Source: Faucicola sp048551375
GTDB taxonomy: Bacteria > Pseudomonadota > Gammaproteobacteria > Pseudomonadales > Moraxellaceae
Reading direction: 5' to 3'
Assembly (NCBI RefSeq): GCF_048551375.1
Contig: NZ_JBLYZJ010000005.1
Location: forward strand, 119,549 to 183,548
DNA: 64,000 nucleotides
Under the pieces are notes generated by a model. The model searched no databases, was not told the DNA's origin, and worked only from the letters and a program-made list of their open reading frames with translations. Shown piece after piece: positions 32,086 to 39,323 of the stretch; position 1 is the first letter of the stretch; each line of letters starts with the position of its first letter. A program made the translations under genes and the position numbers.

Positions 32086-32774
32086 TTTTCATCCTCTAAA
32101 TATTTTTTAGCCAATTCAAATTCATTTTTATTATTAAAATTCGCCAAACTTTTCCACTCGTTTGGCAATTCAACGGTTTTTACAGTTACCTTACTCAAGA
32201 ACCTCATCACCGAGCGACCGCCATTATCCAAATAACTTTGCAATTTATCTTTTAAATCAATCGCATACAACCCAAGTAACGGATAATCTTTTTCACCTTT
32301 GACATAAATCACATCGACTTGTTGATTGCAAGATTTTGGATTAAACAGGGCAACCAATTTCTCAAATAACAGATTGGTACTAATCAAACTATCACAACTT
32401 ATCACCAATAGATAATCTTGCTCTTGTGAAAGCTCTTGCATTGCCCCTACTATCGCTGATAACGCCCCAGCCCCTTTGCCCGTATTATCATTTGACAAAT
32501 AATCTTTCACCAACATCACATGATTATCTTGGCAAAAACCTTTACCATTATCCGCCACCATGACAGGCACGTTTAGACTTTTGGCATGGCGAATATGAAA
32601 ATCTAGCAAGGTTTCACCATTCGGCAAAGTTAATAACGCCTTGGGCGAACCCATACGACTGGACTCACCCCCTGCTAGAATGACAATGCCACTTAAGCCC
32701 CCACCTAACCTCCCCCCAAGGGGGAGGAACTCCCCTCCCATAGGGAGGGGTTGGGGGAGGGTCTTAGTGGTCAT
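32082..32774 (-). CDS. mobA: Molybdenum cofactor guanylyltransferase with a repeat-encoded N-terminus
   Basis: About 200 residues of MobA: GIVILAGGESSRMGSPKALLTLPNGETLLD is the GTP-binding loop (usual N-terminal motif), then LLVISCDSLI and VKGEKDYPLLGLYA. MobA adds GMP to molybdopterin. The first 28 residues (TTKTLPQPLPMGGEFLPLGG...) are encoded by a palindromic C/G-rich repeat at 32700-32762 and are not part of the family. The ATG at 32774 lies inside the last codons of moaB, so the repeat-derived extension is probably translated; an alternative is that a start within it is used. Confidence 0.88.
   Translation of the reverse strand: MTTKTLPQPLPMGGEFLPLGGRLGGGLSGIVILAGGESSRMGSPKALLTLPNGETLLDFHIRHAKSLNVPVMVADNGKGFCQDNHVMLVKDYLSNDNTGKGAGALSAIVGAMQELSQEQDYLLVISCDSLISTNLLFEKLVALFNPKSCNQQVDVIYVKGEKDYPLLGLYAIDLKDKLQSYLDNGGRSVMRFLSKVTVKTVELPNEWKSLANFNNKNEFELAKKYLEDEK
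32700..32762. repeat. Palindromic C/G-rich repeat inside the mobA reading frame
   Basis: CCTCCCCC...GGGGGAGG and CCCCTCCC...GGGAGGGG make two stacked hairpins in 63 bases. Its length keeps mobA in frame. Related to the C/G-run elements at 30465-30571 and 49308-49348. Confidence 0.85.
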
Positions 32775-33297
32775 GCGTTGGATTCACACGCATCAAATGC
32801 GGTACAAAATTACAAGGACGAGTACGGTTGTCCAGTTGCTCTTTTAAAATCCCTTCCCAACCAGTACGACACGCCCCAGTCGAACCAGGTAAACAGAAAA
32901 TCGCCGTATTATTCGCCATGCCTGCCACCGCACGAGATTGGAGTGTGGACATACCAATTTCGTCTTTTGACAAGGCACGGAACATTTCGCCAAAGCCCTG
33001 CACTTCTTTATCAAACAAAGGCGACACCGCCTCTGGCATACTGTCACGGATATAAAAACCCGTACCGCCTGTGGTGATGACCGCATGGATATTGGGGTCG
33101 GCTATCCATTTGCTGACCATGGCACGGATTTGGTAAATACAGTCAGTCGTCAAGGCACGTTCGGCAAGGGTATGACCTGCCTCGACAAGGCTATCGGCTA
33201 GGTATTTGCCAGAGGTATCTTCGTCTAGCGTGCGTGTGTCGGATACGGTGAGTACAGCGATATTTAGGGGGATAAAAGGTTTGGCAGGTTTGGTCAT
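32764..33297 (-). CDS. moaB: Molybdopterin adenylyltransferase-type protein (MoaB/MogA family)
   Basis: The ATG at 33297 (MTKPAKPFIPLNIAVLTVSDTR) with AAGGAAAT upstream is preferred over a frame start at 33393; 177 residues. LNIAVLTVSDTRTLDEDTSG, VITTGGTGFYIRDSMPEAV and FCLPGSTGACRTGWEGIL are the MoaB/MogA signatures (MPT-binding TGGTG and PGS loops). It activates molybdopterin by adenylation before metal insertion by MoeA. Ends in an 11-base overlap with mobA. Confidence 0.94.
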   Translation of the reverse strand: MTKPAKPFIPLNIAVLTVSDTRTLDEDTSGKYLADSLVEAGHTLAERALTTDCIYQIRAMVSKWIADPNIHAVITTGGTGFYIRDSMPEAVSPLFDKEVQGFGEMFRALSKDEIGMSTLQSRAVAGMANNTAIFCLPGSTGACRTGWEGILKEQLDNRTRPCNFVPHLMRVNPTHDH

Positions 33298-33319
33298 TTT
33301 GATTTCCTTGTTGTCATTT

Positions 33320-33346
33320 GTAGGGGCGTAATGCTGATGCCCTGTA
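33320..33346. repeat. Short TGTAGGGGCGTA-family palindrome between the MOSC gene and moaB
   Basis: TGTAGGGGCGTAATGCTGATGCCC, a degenerate half-size member of the family at 9489-9562. It occupies a 67-base gap between cotranscribed genes. Confidence 0.55.
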
Positions 33347-33364
33347 TGTGTTTTGGATTTGGTG

Positions 33365-34057
33365 TTAGTCGCTCGACAAGCGTTTTTTGGCAAGCACTTT
33401 TTTCCAACTGTCTTCTAAACAATCAATCGCAAGCCATTTATCGACTATGTCGCTATCAAGATTGCCTTTTTGGTTAGCCAGTTGCCACAGCGTAGCAAGG
33501 TCGGCAAATGGGTAGGGGCGTTCGACCAAATACACAGGCAAGCCTTGTATCAGCTCACCGTCTTGCACGACTTTAAAATACCAGCCAGAACCACCGATAT
33601 CCGTCAAAAATGAGGCAACGCCATACTGCTGAACTTGGTCATCAATTTTGTAGCAAGGTCGGCGAGGTTGTACGATTTTTAGCTTAACGCTATTTTCATC
33701 ATCGTCTCCATAGCGATAAACGTCACCAATACAAACATTAGCCTCAGACATTGGCTCACCGTCTATCGTCACGGTCAAGTTTTCGCCCAATGCCCCAATG
33801 CTGACGTTTAGGTCAAATTGGGCATTGATTTTGTCATAAGTGACGGTGGACATTTGATGCACGGCTTTCAGGTGTCCGCCGTGATGTTTGCGGTCGGCTT
33901 GCTCGTCCGTCAGCAATCCCATGTAATTGACAGCGACAGGTTCTTTAATCGGATATTTGTTAATCGCACTCAATTTTTCACGAGTAAATAAGTCGGCTTT
34001 GCCTGCTCGGACTTCGGTGAGTGTGCCGATATGTTGGGGTAGGGTAAGATTTTTCAT
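33365..34057 (-). CDS. MOSC domain protein (YiiM type)
   Basis: 230 residues. Residues about 50-170 form a MOSC domain: the motif DRKHHGGHLKAVHQMS, then GENLTVTIDG, CIGDVYRYG and QPRRPCYKIDDQ, where the Cys in RRPCYK is the conserved residue thought to carry a persulfide or bind molybdenum. YiiM-type proteins reduce N-hydroxylated compounds such as 6-hydroxylaminopurine with a molybdenum cofactor. Its place in the Moco block fits a Moco-using enzyme. Confidence 0.88.
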   Translation of the reverse strand: MKNLTLPQHIGTLTEVRAGKADLFTREKLSAINKYPIKEPVAVNYMGLLTDEQADRKHHGGHLKAVHQMSTVTYDKINAQFDLNVSIGALGENLTVTIDGEPMSEANVCIGDVYRYGDDDENSVKLKIVQPRRPCYKIDDQVQQYGVASFLTDIGGSGWYFKVVQDGELIQGLPVYLVERPYPFADLATLWQLANQKGNLDSDIVDKWLAIDCLEDSWKKVLAKKRLSSD

Positions 34058-34105
34058 ACAGTGTTTAGACTTGGTTAAGACATTTTCATCATTTGATAAT
34101 ACGCA

Positions 34106-34819
34106 TCAGCTTTGCTTTGCCGTAAGGATTCTATCTCGGACTTGCTCAGGTGTTTTACCTGAATTAATGATGAATTTTGCTTCCCATTCGGTGAGTTTTG
34201 AGAAGTCGTAGCCGAAAGTTTCTTGCCACCATGTTTCGAGATTACCATAGCTTTTTCTCAATGTTTGTAAAGTTTGGGGGTTTAAACGAAGTTGAACCGA
34301 ATACTGCTTACCTGTCAAGGCATAACTGCCAATGACTTGGCTTCCTTGACTTTCAATATGCCCTTTAAACGAGGCAAATGTGCCACCTTGCGTTTGGGTA
34401 TCGTCAATCATTATAACATAGTCACCTTCAATACGACCGCTAAAGCTCGGTGAGTTCGCCAAGCGGTGCCAACCATCACTGCCTGTTCTTGACACTTTGG
34501 TGGCTTGGACAATATTTATATCAACGGCGGTGTGTAATTTTTTTGCCAACACAGTCGCCACGGCAATAGGTATCATATTGCGACCTGTCTGTTCTTCAGC
34601 ATGAACTGGGGCTAATACCACCGACTTATTACCAATCAATAGTTTAAGTTTATCAATCGCTTGTTCACTGACCAAATCTTTCGCCAACTGATAAGCACTT
34701 GCCACATCGCCAGCTTTGGCTTGCTGATAAAGGGGATGCGTGGTTGCTTCACCCAGTTTTCTATCAATAATGGTGTCTGGAAAATCCCCCCAATCCGTGC
34801 GTAGCGTTTTCAAAATCAA
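34106..34819 (-). CDS. Phosphoribosyltransferase-like protein of unknown substrate
   Basis: 237 residues. VIMIDDTQTQGGTFASF (about 127-143) is the PRPP-binding motif of type I phosphoribosyltransferases, preceded by a plausible active-site loop, VSRTGSDGWHRLAN. The N-terminal 60 residues and C-terminal 60 residues (KLTEWEAKFIINSGKTPEQVRDRIL) are not from any family I recognise. The start is TTG at 34819, overlapping the TGA of moaA (TTGA), so it is coupled to moaA. A PRTase is not a step of Moco synthesis, so either it has an accessory role or it is a passenger. Substrate unknown. Confidence 0.72.
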   Translation of the reverse strand: MILKTLRTDWGDFPDTIIDRKLGEATTHPLYQQAKAGDVASAYQLAKDLVSEQAIDKLKLLIGNKSVVLAPVHAEEQTGRNMIPIAVATVLAKKLHTAVDINIVQATKVSRTGSDGWHRLANSPSFSGRIEGDYVIMIDDTQTQGGTFASFKGHIESQGSQVIGSYALTGKQYSVQLRLNPQTLQTLRKSYGNLETWWQETFGYDFSKLTEWEAKFIINSGKTPEQVRDRILTAKQS

Positions 34820-35865
34820 CCACCAATCATCGACAGATTATTCATCAACCCACTATTTTGCTCATGTAAATGATGATGTTCTGGCTTAATCGGCATCAAA
34901 TTCTGCACCGCCCCTTTTAGCCCAATCACATCACCACTCGCCAAAAACTCACGCACATCATAGCTTGCCTTGTCGAACAAACACAAATGCACCTTGCCTT
35001 GACTGCTCACTCGCAAGCGATTGCACGAATCGCAAAAATGCGTGGCATACGGCTCGATAATGCCGATTTTGCCGACATAATCATCATGGCGATACTCGGT
35101 CGCAGGCCCTGCATCACTGGCTCGCACCTGTGCCACCCAGCCACGCTCTAGTAGATAATCACGGATTCGGCTGACATTGGTATGCTCGGCAAAAAACAGC
35201 TTGCCATTGTCCGAAGTCTGCATAAATTCAATAAAACGGTAAGTCACAGGACGATTTTTGACATAATCTAAAGCGGATAATAAATTGTCAAAAGCGGTGT
35301 CGGCTTTGAGTATCCCATTGATTTTTAGGCGAATATCGGTGCTGTCGAGTAGCGTATCAATATCGCCCAATAAAGTCGGCAACATATCAAAGCCTGTGAT
35401 TTGTTTAAACAGCATGGGGTCAAAGCTATCAATGCTAAGGTTAAGCTGATTTAGCCCTGCGGTGTGCCAAGCGGATAGGTGTTTGCCGAGTTTATAACCG
35501 TTAGAACTCACCGCCACTGTGTCAATGCCGTGGCTTTTGGTCAAAGCGATGATATCGGTAAGGTCAGAGCGAATGGACGGCTCACCACCTGTTAAGCGGA
35601 TTTTGCTTGTACCTAATTCGGCAAAACCTTGTACTAAGGTGTTGATTTCATTCAGGGAAAGTTCATTATCGGGGCGTTTGCCACCGTTGGCGGTATAGCC
35701 GTTTGGCAAACAATAGTCACAGCGAAAGTTGCAAAAATCGGTGACTGACAGGCGTAAGTAATTGAGTTGTCTATGAAAACCGTCCACCAGCGTTGATTTT
35801 GGGGCATAACGATGAGCGGTAGGGCTTGAGCCTACGGGCATTGGGTGGGTGGTGATGGTTTTCAT
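34816..35865 (-). CDS. moaA: GTP 3',8-cyclase (radical SAM)
   Basis: 349 residues. The N-terminal radical SAM cluster Cys45, Cys49, Cys52 (CNFRCDYC), RLTGGEPSIRSDL, and the C-terminal cluster HFCDSCNRLRVSSQGKVHLCLF are present, with the conserved C-terminal Gly-Gly. It starts molybdopterin synthesis from GTP and is oxygen-sensitive. Preceded by a region with overlapping inverted repeats (35919-35970). No GTG/TTG issue: ATG at 35865. Confidence 0.96.
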   Translation of the reverse strand: MKTITTHPMPVGSSPTAHRYAPKSTLVDGFHRQLNYLRLSVTDFCNFRCDYCLPNGYTANGGKRPDNELSLNEINTLVQGFAELGTSKIRLTGGEPSIRSDLTDIIALTKSHGIDTVAVSSNGYKLGKHLSAWHTAGLNQLNLSIDSFDPMLFKQITGFDMLPTLLGDIDTLLDSTDIRLKINGILKADTAFDNLLSALDYVKNRPVTYRFIEFMQTSDNGKLFFAEHTNVSRIRDYLLERGWVAQVRASDAGPATEYRHDDYVGKIGIIEPYATHFCDSCNRLRVSSQGKVHLCLFDKASYDVREFLASGDVIGLKGAVQNLMPIKPEHHHLHEQNSGLMNNLSMIGG

Positions 35866-35918
35866 GATGTACTTTAGGCGTTGCCTCGGTAATGGGTGTC
35901 AGATTACTTTAGCAAAGG

Positions 35919-35972
35919 TTGGCGGAAAAAAGTATTAGCCCAAAGTAACTTTTTTCCGCCAAATTAATACTT
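35919..35972. promoter_or_regulatory. Overlapping inverted repeats in the moeA-moaA spacer
   Basis: A perfect 15-bp inverted repeat (TTGGCGGAAAAAAGT at 35919-35933, ACTTTTTTCCGCCAA at 35948-35962) has a 14-base loop. An alternative pairing is also possible: CCGCCAAA near 35957 with TTTGGTGG near 35971, and AGTATTA with TAATACT. Mutually exclusive stems are what an attenuator or metabolite-sensing leader would show; a plain terminator of the moeA transcript or an operator of moaA are the other options. It does not match the classical Moco riboswitch that I can recognise. Confidence 0.5.
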
Positions 35973-35987
35973 TGGTGGTACATGAAT

Positions 35988-37277
35988 TTAACAAAAATTC
36001 CAACTAAACGGCTCAATCTTCACCCATTCACCTGCCTGTACCCCTGCATTATCTTGCGGTAATACCAACAAACAGTTGGCTTGGCTTAACTGCTTGATAC
36101 GGTGTGAATCTTGAGCGGATAACGGCGTAACGCTCAAATTCCCCTCATCGTCTTGAGCAAAAATCGCCCGTTGATAATCCTGTCTGCCGACCGCTTTTTT
36201 GATGTTATGGGTGGTTTTGGCTTGCAACCGTAATGGCTTTGGTACATCCATTTCATTGACCGCTGACAGTCGCCATAATGCAGGTTTGACAAACTGCAAA
36301 CAACCCACCACGGTTGAAAGCGGATTACCAGGTAAACCAAAATACAAAACGGTTTTGTCATTTTGAATAAACTCACCAAATACAAACGGCTTTCCGGGTT
36401 TCATCGCCACTTTATAATGGTTAATTTGCCCCAAATCATCAATCACGGTAGTCAAAAAGTCATAATCGCCCACTGATACCCCTGCACTTGAGATAATCAC
36501 ATCACATTCGCCAATCGCTTGCTGTACCGTGTTTCGAGTCGCCTCAAGCGTATCGGCAACAATGCCATAATCTTTGATAATAATGGGGAGTTCGTTGAGC
36601 AAAGATTTCAGCGTTGGGGTATTGGAATTATAAATCTGTGCCAAATGGGTGAGTGGCTCGCCGATTTGCACCAATTCATCCCCTGTGGCGATGATACCCA
36701 CGGTCAAAGGGGCGAATACCGACACTTGAGCCACGCCTAGATTTGCCAATAAGCTGATATCGGTGGGGTTTAGGCGTTTGCCGACAGTTAGGACGGTTTC
36801 GCCTGTTTGCACTTCTTCGCCTTGGTAGCGGATATTTGAGCCGACTGTGGCGGTTTTAGTTAGGGTAATGGCGTAGGGCTGTGATTTATCAATACTATCT
36901 TTAATATCGTTAAAATTGGTGTTTTCCTGCATCACCACGGTGTCGCAATCGCTTGGCACGACCGCTCCTGTAAAAATCCGCACGCCTTGCCCTGCTTGCA
37001 ATGCACCGTCAAACGCCTTGCCTGCGACCGATTCGCCAACGATAGTCAGAGCGGTGTGTTCGGCAAGCTCGCACCCTTTAGCAAAGGCATAACCGTCCAT
37101 GGCGGAGAGGTTTTGGCGTGGAATGTCAAAACTGGCGGTGATGTCTTGTGCCAAAATATGGTTTTTGGCTTGTAGTAGCGGTAGCGTTTGGGTGGCTCGC
37201 TGATTGAGCGGATGTTCGGCTAAATAGCGTTGGCAACGCTCGGTAATGGCGGATTTGAGTTCGGATACGGTAATCAT
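35988..37277 (-). CDS. moeA: Molybdopterin molybdenumtransferase
   Basis: 429 residues, the normal MoeA length. FDIPRQNLSAMDGYAF near 50, RIFTGAVVPSDCDTVVMQENTN, NPTDISLLANLGV, VGIIATGDELV, ISSAGVSVGDYDF, AMKPGKPFVFG and GLPGNPLSTVVG are all present. It inserts molybdate into adenylated molybdopterin. Its ATG is only 4 bases after the DUF4435 stop, so the defence-like pair and moeA are on one transcript. Confidence 0.96.
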   Translation of the reverse strand: MITVSELKSAITERCQRYLAEHPLNQRATQTLPLLQAKNHILAQDITASFDIPRQNLSAMDGYAFAKGCELAEHTALTIVGESVAGKAFDGALQAGQGVRIFTGAVVPSDCDTVVMQENTNFNDIKDSIDKSQPYAITLTKTATVGSNIRYQGEEVQTGETVLTVGKRLNPTDISLLANLGVAQVSVFAPLTVGIIATGDELVQIGEPLTHLAQIYNSNTPTLKSLLNELPIIIKDYGIVADTLEATRNTVQQAIGECDVIISSAGVSVGDYDFLTTVIDDLGQINHYKVAMKPGKPFVFGEFIQNDKTVLYFGLPGNPLSTVVGCLQFVKPALWRLSAVNEMDVPKPLRLQAKTTHNIKKAVGRQDYQRAIFAQDDEGNLSVTPLSAQDSHRIKQLSQANCLLVLPQDNAGVQAGEWVKIEPFSWNFC

Positions 37278-37281
37278 GGAT

Positions 37282-38262
37282 TTACTCGGTTTTTAATGGT
37301 TGAATTTGGCTGATTTTTGCTAGAATTTTTTGATGAATTTCATCGTTTTCACAGCATAAATAATGACGAGTGTGGGTATTAAGAGCAAATGAGGTGCTAA
37401 AAATAGCTTTTAACTGCTTGGTTCTATCGCTGATTTCTGTCCCAACGAAGTTTTGTTTAATTTCAACAATTTCTTTTTCTTTTAGTTTGTTGATAAGCTG
37501 TGATTGTAACTCATTTATCAATGACTCCAAGGCATGACCCGAAATAAAACGATAGGCATTCGCTTCATCAATATCAAATTCTTCAAGGTAACTTTTAGCA
37601 CGTGCAAGGTCTTGTTGCGTGATATTATCTTGTTGCAGTAATTGATTAATGTTGTGATGAATACTGGCAATGGGCGTTGTATCAAAGGTCAAATCATTTT
37701 GTACAAATTGGCAAGTAAGCAGATTTAAATATTTATTTAACGTATTAAAATCAATCTGTTGTAACAAAATGGCTTTTTTATGCACTATCAAACATAACCA
37801 TAAAAACACCGCTTGAGAATATTTGTTGATAAACCCTAATAAATCAACATGATAGCGAATGGTATGATAAATTTGGCTAAAAAATTGCTGTAAATTATCT
37901 TTATTGAGTAACACACTTTCTTTACTATAAGCATAGGTATGAATGATAAAGGGATTGTCTAAATCATCTATACCATTGGGCAAAATCCAATCATAATCCG
38001 CATCTCTAGCTATAATAGCTTTGGCGTTTAACCCAGCATAAAACTGGCGTAATGCTGTTTTGCCACGCACCGTGCGACTGGCAGGCTTAAAGGTATATTG
38101 TTTGGGATGGTGTACGTCAAATAATTTTTCCCAAAACCAAATATCACTATCATCTTCGACATACACGATACCTTGTGTGCGGTCACGGACATCACCCGAT
38201 AGCATGGCGTTGTAGCCACCGATATAGTTGGGATTGGTAAAGTAATCCTTAAACTCTGCCAT
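37282..38262 (-). CDS. DUF4435 (TOPRIM-like) protein, AriB-like effector of a PARIS-type pair
   Basis: 326 residues from the ATG at 38262 (MAEFKDYFTNPNYIGGYNAM), two bases after the ATPase stop; an in-frame TTG six bases earlier is less likely. GIVYVEDDSDIWFWEKLF (Glu36) and AKAIIARDADYDW (Asp87-x-Asp89) give the Glu and DxD of a TOPRIM-type nuclease, as in DUF4435 proteins. In the PARIS anti-phage system an AAA ATPase (AriA) holds and releases a DUF4435 nuclease (AriB) that cleaves host tRNA-Lys. The pair here has the same two parts in the same order. No experiment supports identity of function. Richer in A+T than moeA. Confidence 0.75.
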   Translation of the reverse strand: MAEFKDYFTNPNYIGGYNAMLSGDVRDRTQGIVYVEDDSDIWFWEKLFDVHHPKQYTFKPASRTVRGKTALRQFYAGLNAKAIIARDADYDWILPNGIDDLDNPFIIHTYAYSKESVLLNKDNLQQFFSQIYHTIRYHVDLLGFINKYSQAVFLWLCLIVHKKAILLQQIDFNTLNKYLNLLTCQFVQNDLTFDTTPIASIHHNINQLLQQDNITQQDLARAKSYLEEFDIDEANAYRFISGHALESLINELQSQLINKLKEKEIVEIKQNFVGTEISDRTKQLKAIFSTSFALNTHTRHYLCCENDEIHQKILAKISQIQPLKTE

Positions 38263-38264
38263 TA

Positions 38265-39221
38265 TCAAGACTCAACCAAAATATCGTTAATATCCACAAA
38301 GCTGTCTAACCAGCCATTCATCACGATAGCAGGGCTATGGGTCACGATGATAACTTGACTGCCCGAGTTAATACGGCGGATTTCGTTGAGTAGTTTTTCT
38401 TGCCATGATAGGTGTAGTGAGATTTCGGGTTCGTCCATTAAGATTAGGGCGTTGTTATGACTGGCAATAGCGACTTTGAGTAAAATATAAATCACTTGGC
38501 GTTCGCCTGATGATAATTGTGGGAAATACAACAACTCATCTTTATAAGAAAACTCTAATTCAAAATTACTGTTTAATCCTACCTTTTTGTTGCTTTCACC
38601 AAACATTTCATTGAGTGAAGTCAGCAAGTTAGCGTTGATTGCTTGGTCATTGATTTTTAACAACCGATTGAGTTGGGTTTGGATTTCAAAATCTAATAAA
38701 TTGGCGGTTTTACCATCGCTAAAATCAATATCACGAATCGAATTAGCATTTAAATTAATTGTCGATATAAACTCAACTCTAGTGACTTCTTCTTGTTTAG
38801 TTGCAGAAAAATGTACCGCTTCTTTCTCAACTTCAGCAAAAAAATCTTCATTATCTAAATCTTTTAAAAATTGATTCTTCACGTCAGTAGGAATATCTTC
38901 ATTTGCTTCAATGGATTTTATTAATTGGTTTTTAATTTTTTCTTTACCAATAGCATCAAGCATTTCTCTAAAACTGTTTTTACCAATTTCTTTTGATAAT
39001 GTAATTTGATTTCCACTGTTTAGAGTTATTAAAACCTTTTGGCATAGTGTGATTTCAATATCATTTGGATTATGTGTGATGCAACCTAAAATCAACTGCA
39101 AAATAGTCGATTTCCCCATACCATTTTTGCCGACCAAAACATTGGTATGGTTCAACTGCCACCGCACATTTTTATCCCCAAATAGCTTAGTGATTTCAAC
39201 GCTTTTAATTTGGCTTGTCAT
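38265..39221 (-). CDS. ABC/SMC-type ATPase, AriA-like sensor of a PARIS-type pair
   Basis: 318 residues from the ATG at 39221; a GTG 21 bases upstream has no ribosome site. Walker A GKNGMGKST (31-39), ABC signature LSSGERQ (about 245), Walker B with the catalytic Glu LILMDEPEISLHLSWQ (about 268), and the H-loop VTHSP near 293 are all intact. Between them is a helical, Lys/Glu-rich lid of about 150 residues (NQFLKDLDNEDFFAEVEKEA). This is the AAA_15/AAA_21 type found in OLD, Gabija, PARIS and other defence systems. Compact for an AriA. Followed by the DUF4435 gene with two bases between; a candidate promoter is at 39255-39282. Confidence 0.78.
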   Translation of the reverse strand: MTSQIKSVEITKLFGDKNVRWQLNHTNVLVGKNGMGKSTILQLILGCITHNPNDIEITLCQKVLITLNSGNQITLSKEIGKNSFREMLDAIGKEKIKNQLIKSIEANEDIPTDVKNQFLKDLDNEDFFAEVEKEAVHFSATKQEEVTRVEFISTINLNANSIRDIDFSDGKTANLLDFEIQTQLNRLLKINDQAINANLLTSLNEMFGESNKKVGLNSNFELEFSYKDELLYFPQLSSGERQVIYILLKVAIASHNNALILMDEPEISLHLSWQEKLLNEIRRINSGSQVIIVTHSPAIVMNGWLDSFVDINDILVES

Positions 39222-39254
39222 GGTATTTTTGCCTATAGTCACAAATTTATCAGC

Positions 39255-39282
39255 ATTCTAGCATGATTCGCCCAAAGGTAAA
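39255..39282 (-). promoter_or_regulatory. Candidate promoter of the ATPase-DUF4435-moeA transcript
   Basis: On the minus strand TTTACC (39282-39277), 16-base spacer, TAGAAT (39260-39255), 34 bases before the ATPase ATG. Imperfect at -35. A weak GGGTAAGG/CCTTACCC-type hairpin just upstream could end the parvulin transcript. Confidence 0.4.
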
Positions 39283-39323
39283 ATAAAGCCTTACCCTTGA
39301 GCGTTATTGACTTGATATCGATA

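Noticed and set aside
38265..39221. Calling the ATPase an OLD or Gabija GajA protein
   Set aside because: The TOPRIM part is on a separate DUF4435 protein rather than fused, and no UvrD-like GajB is next to it.
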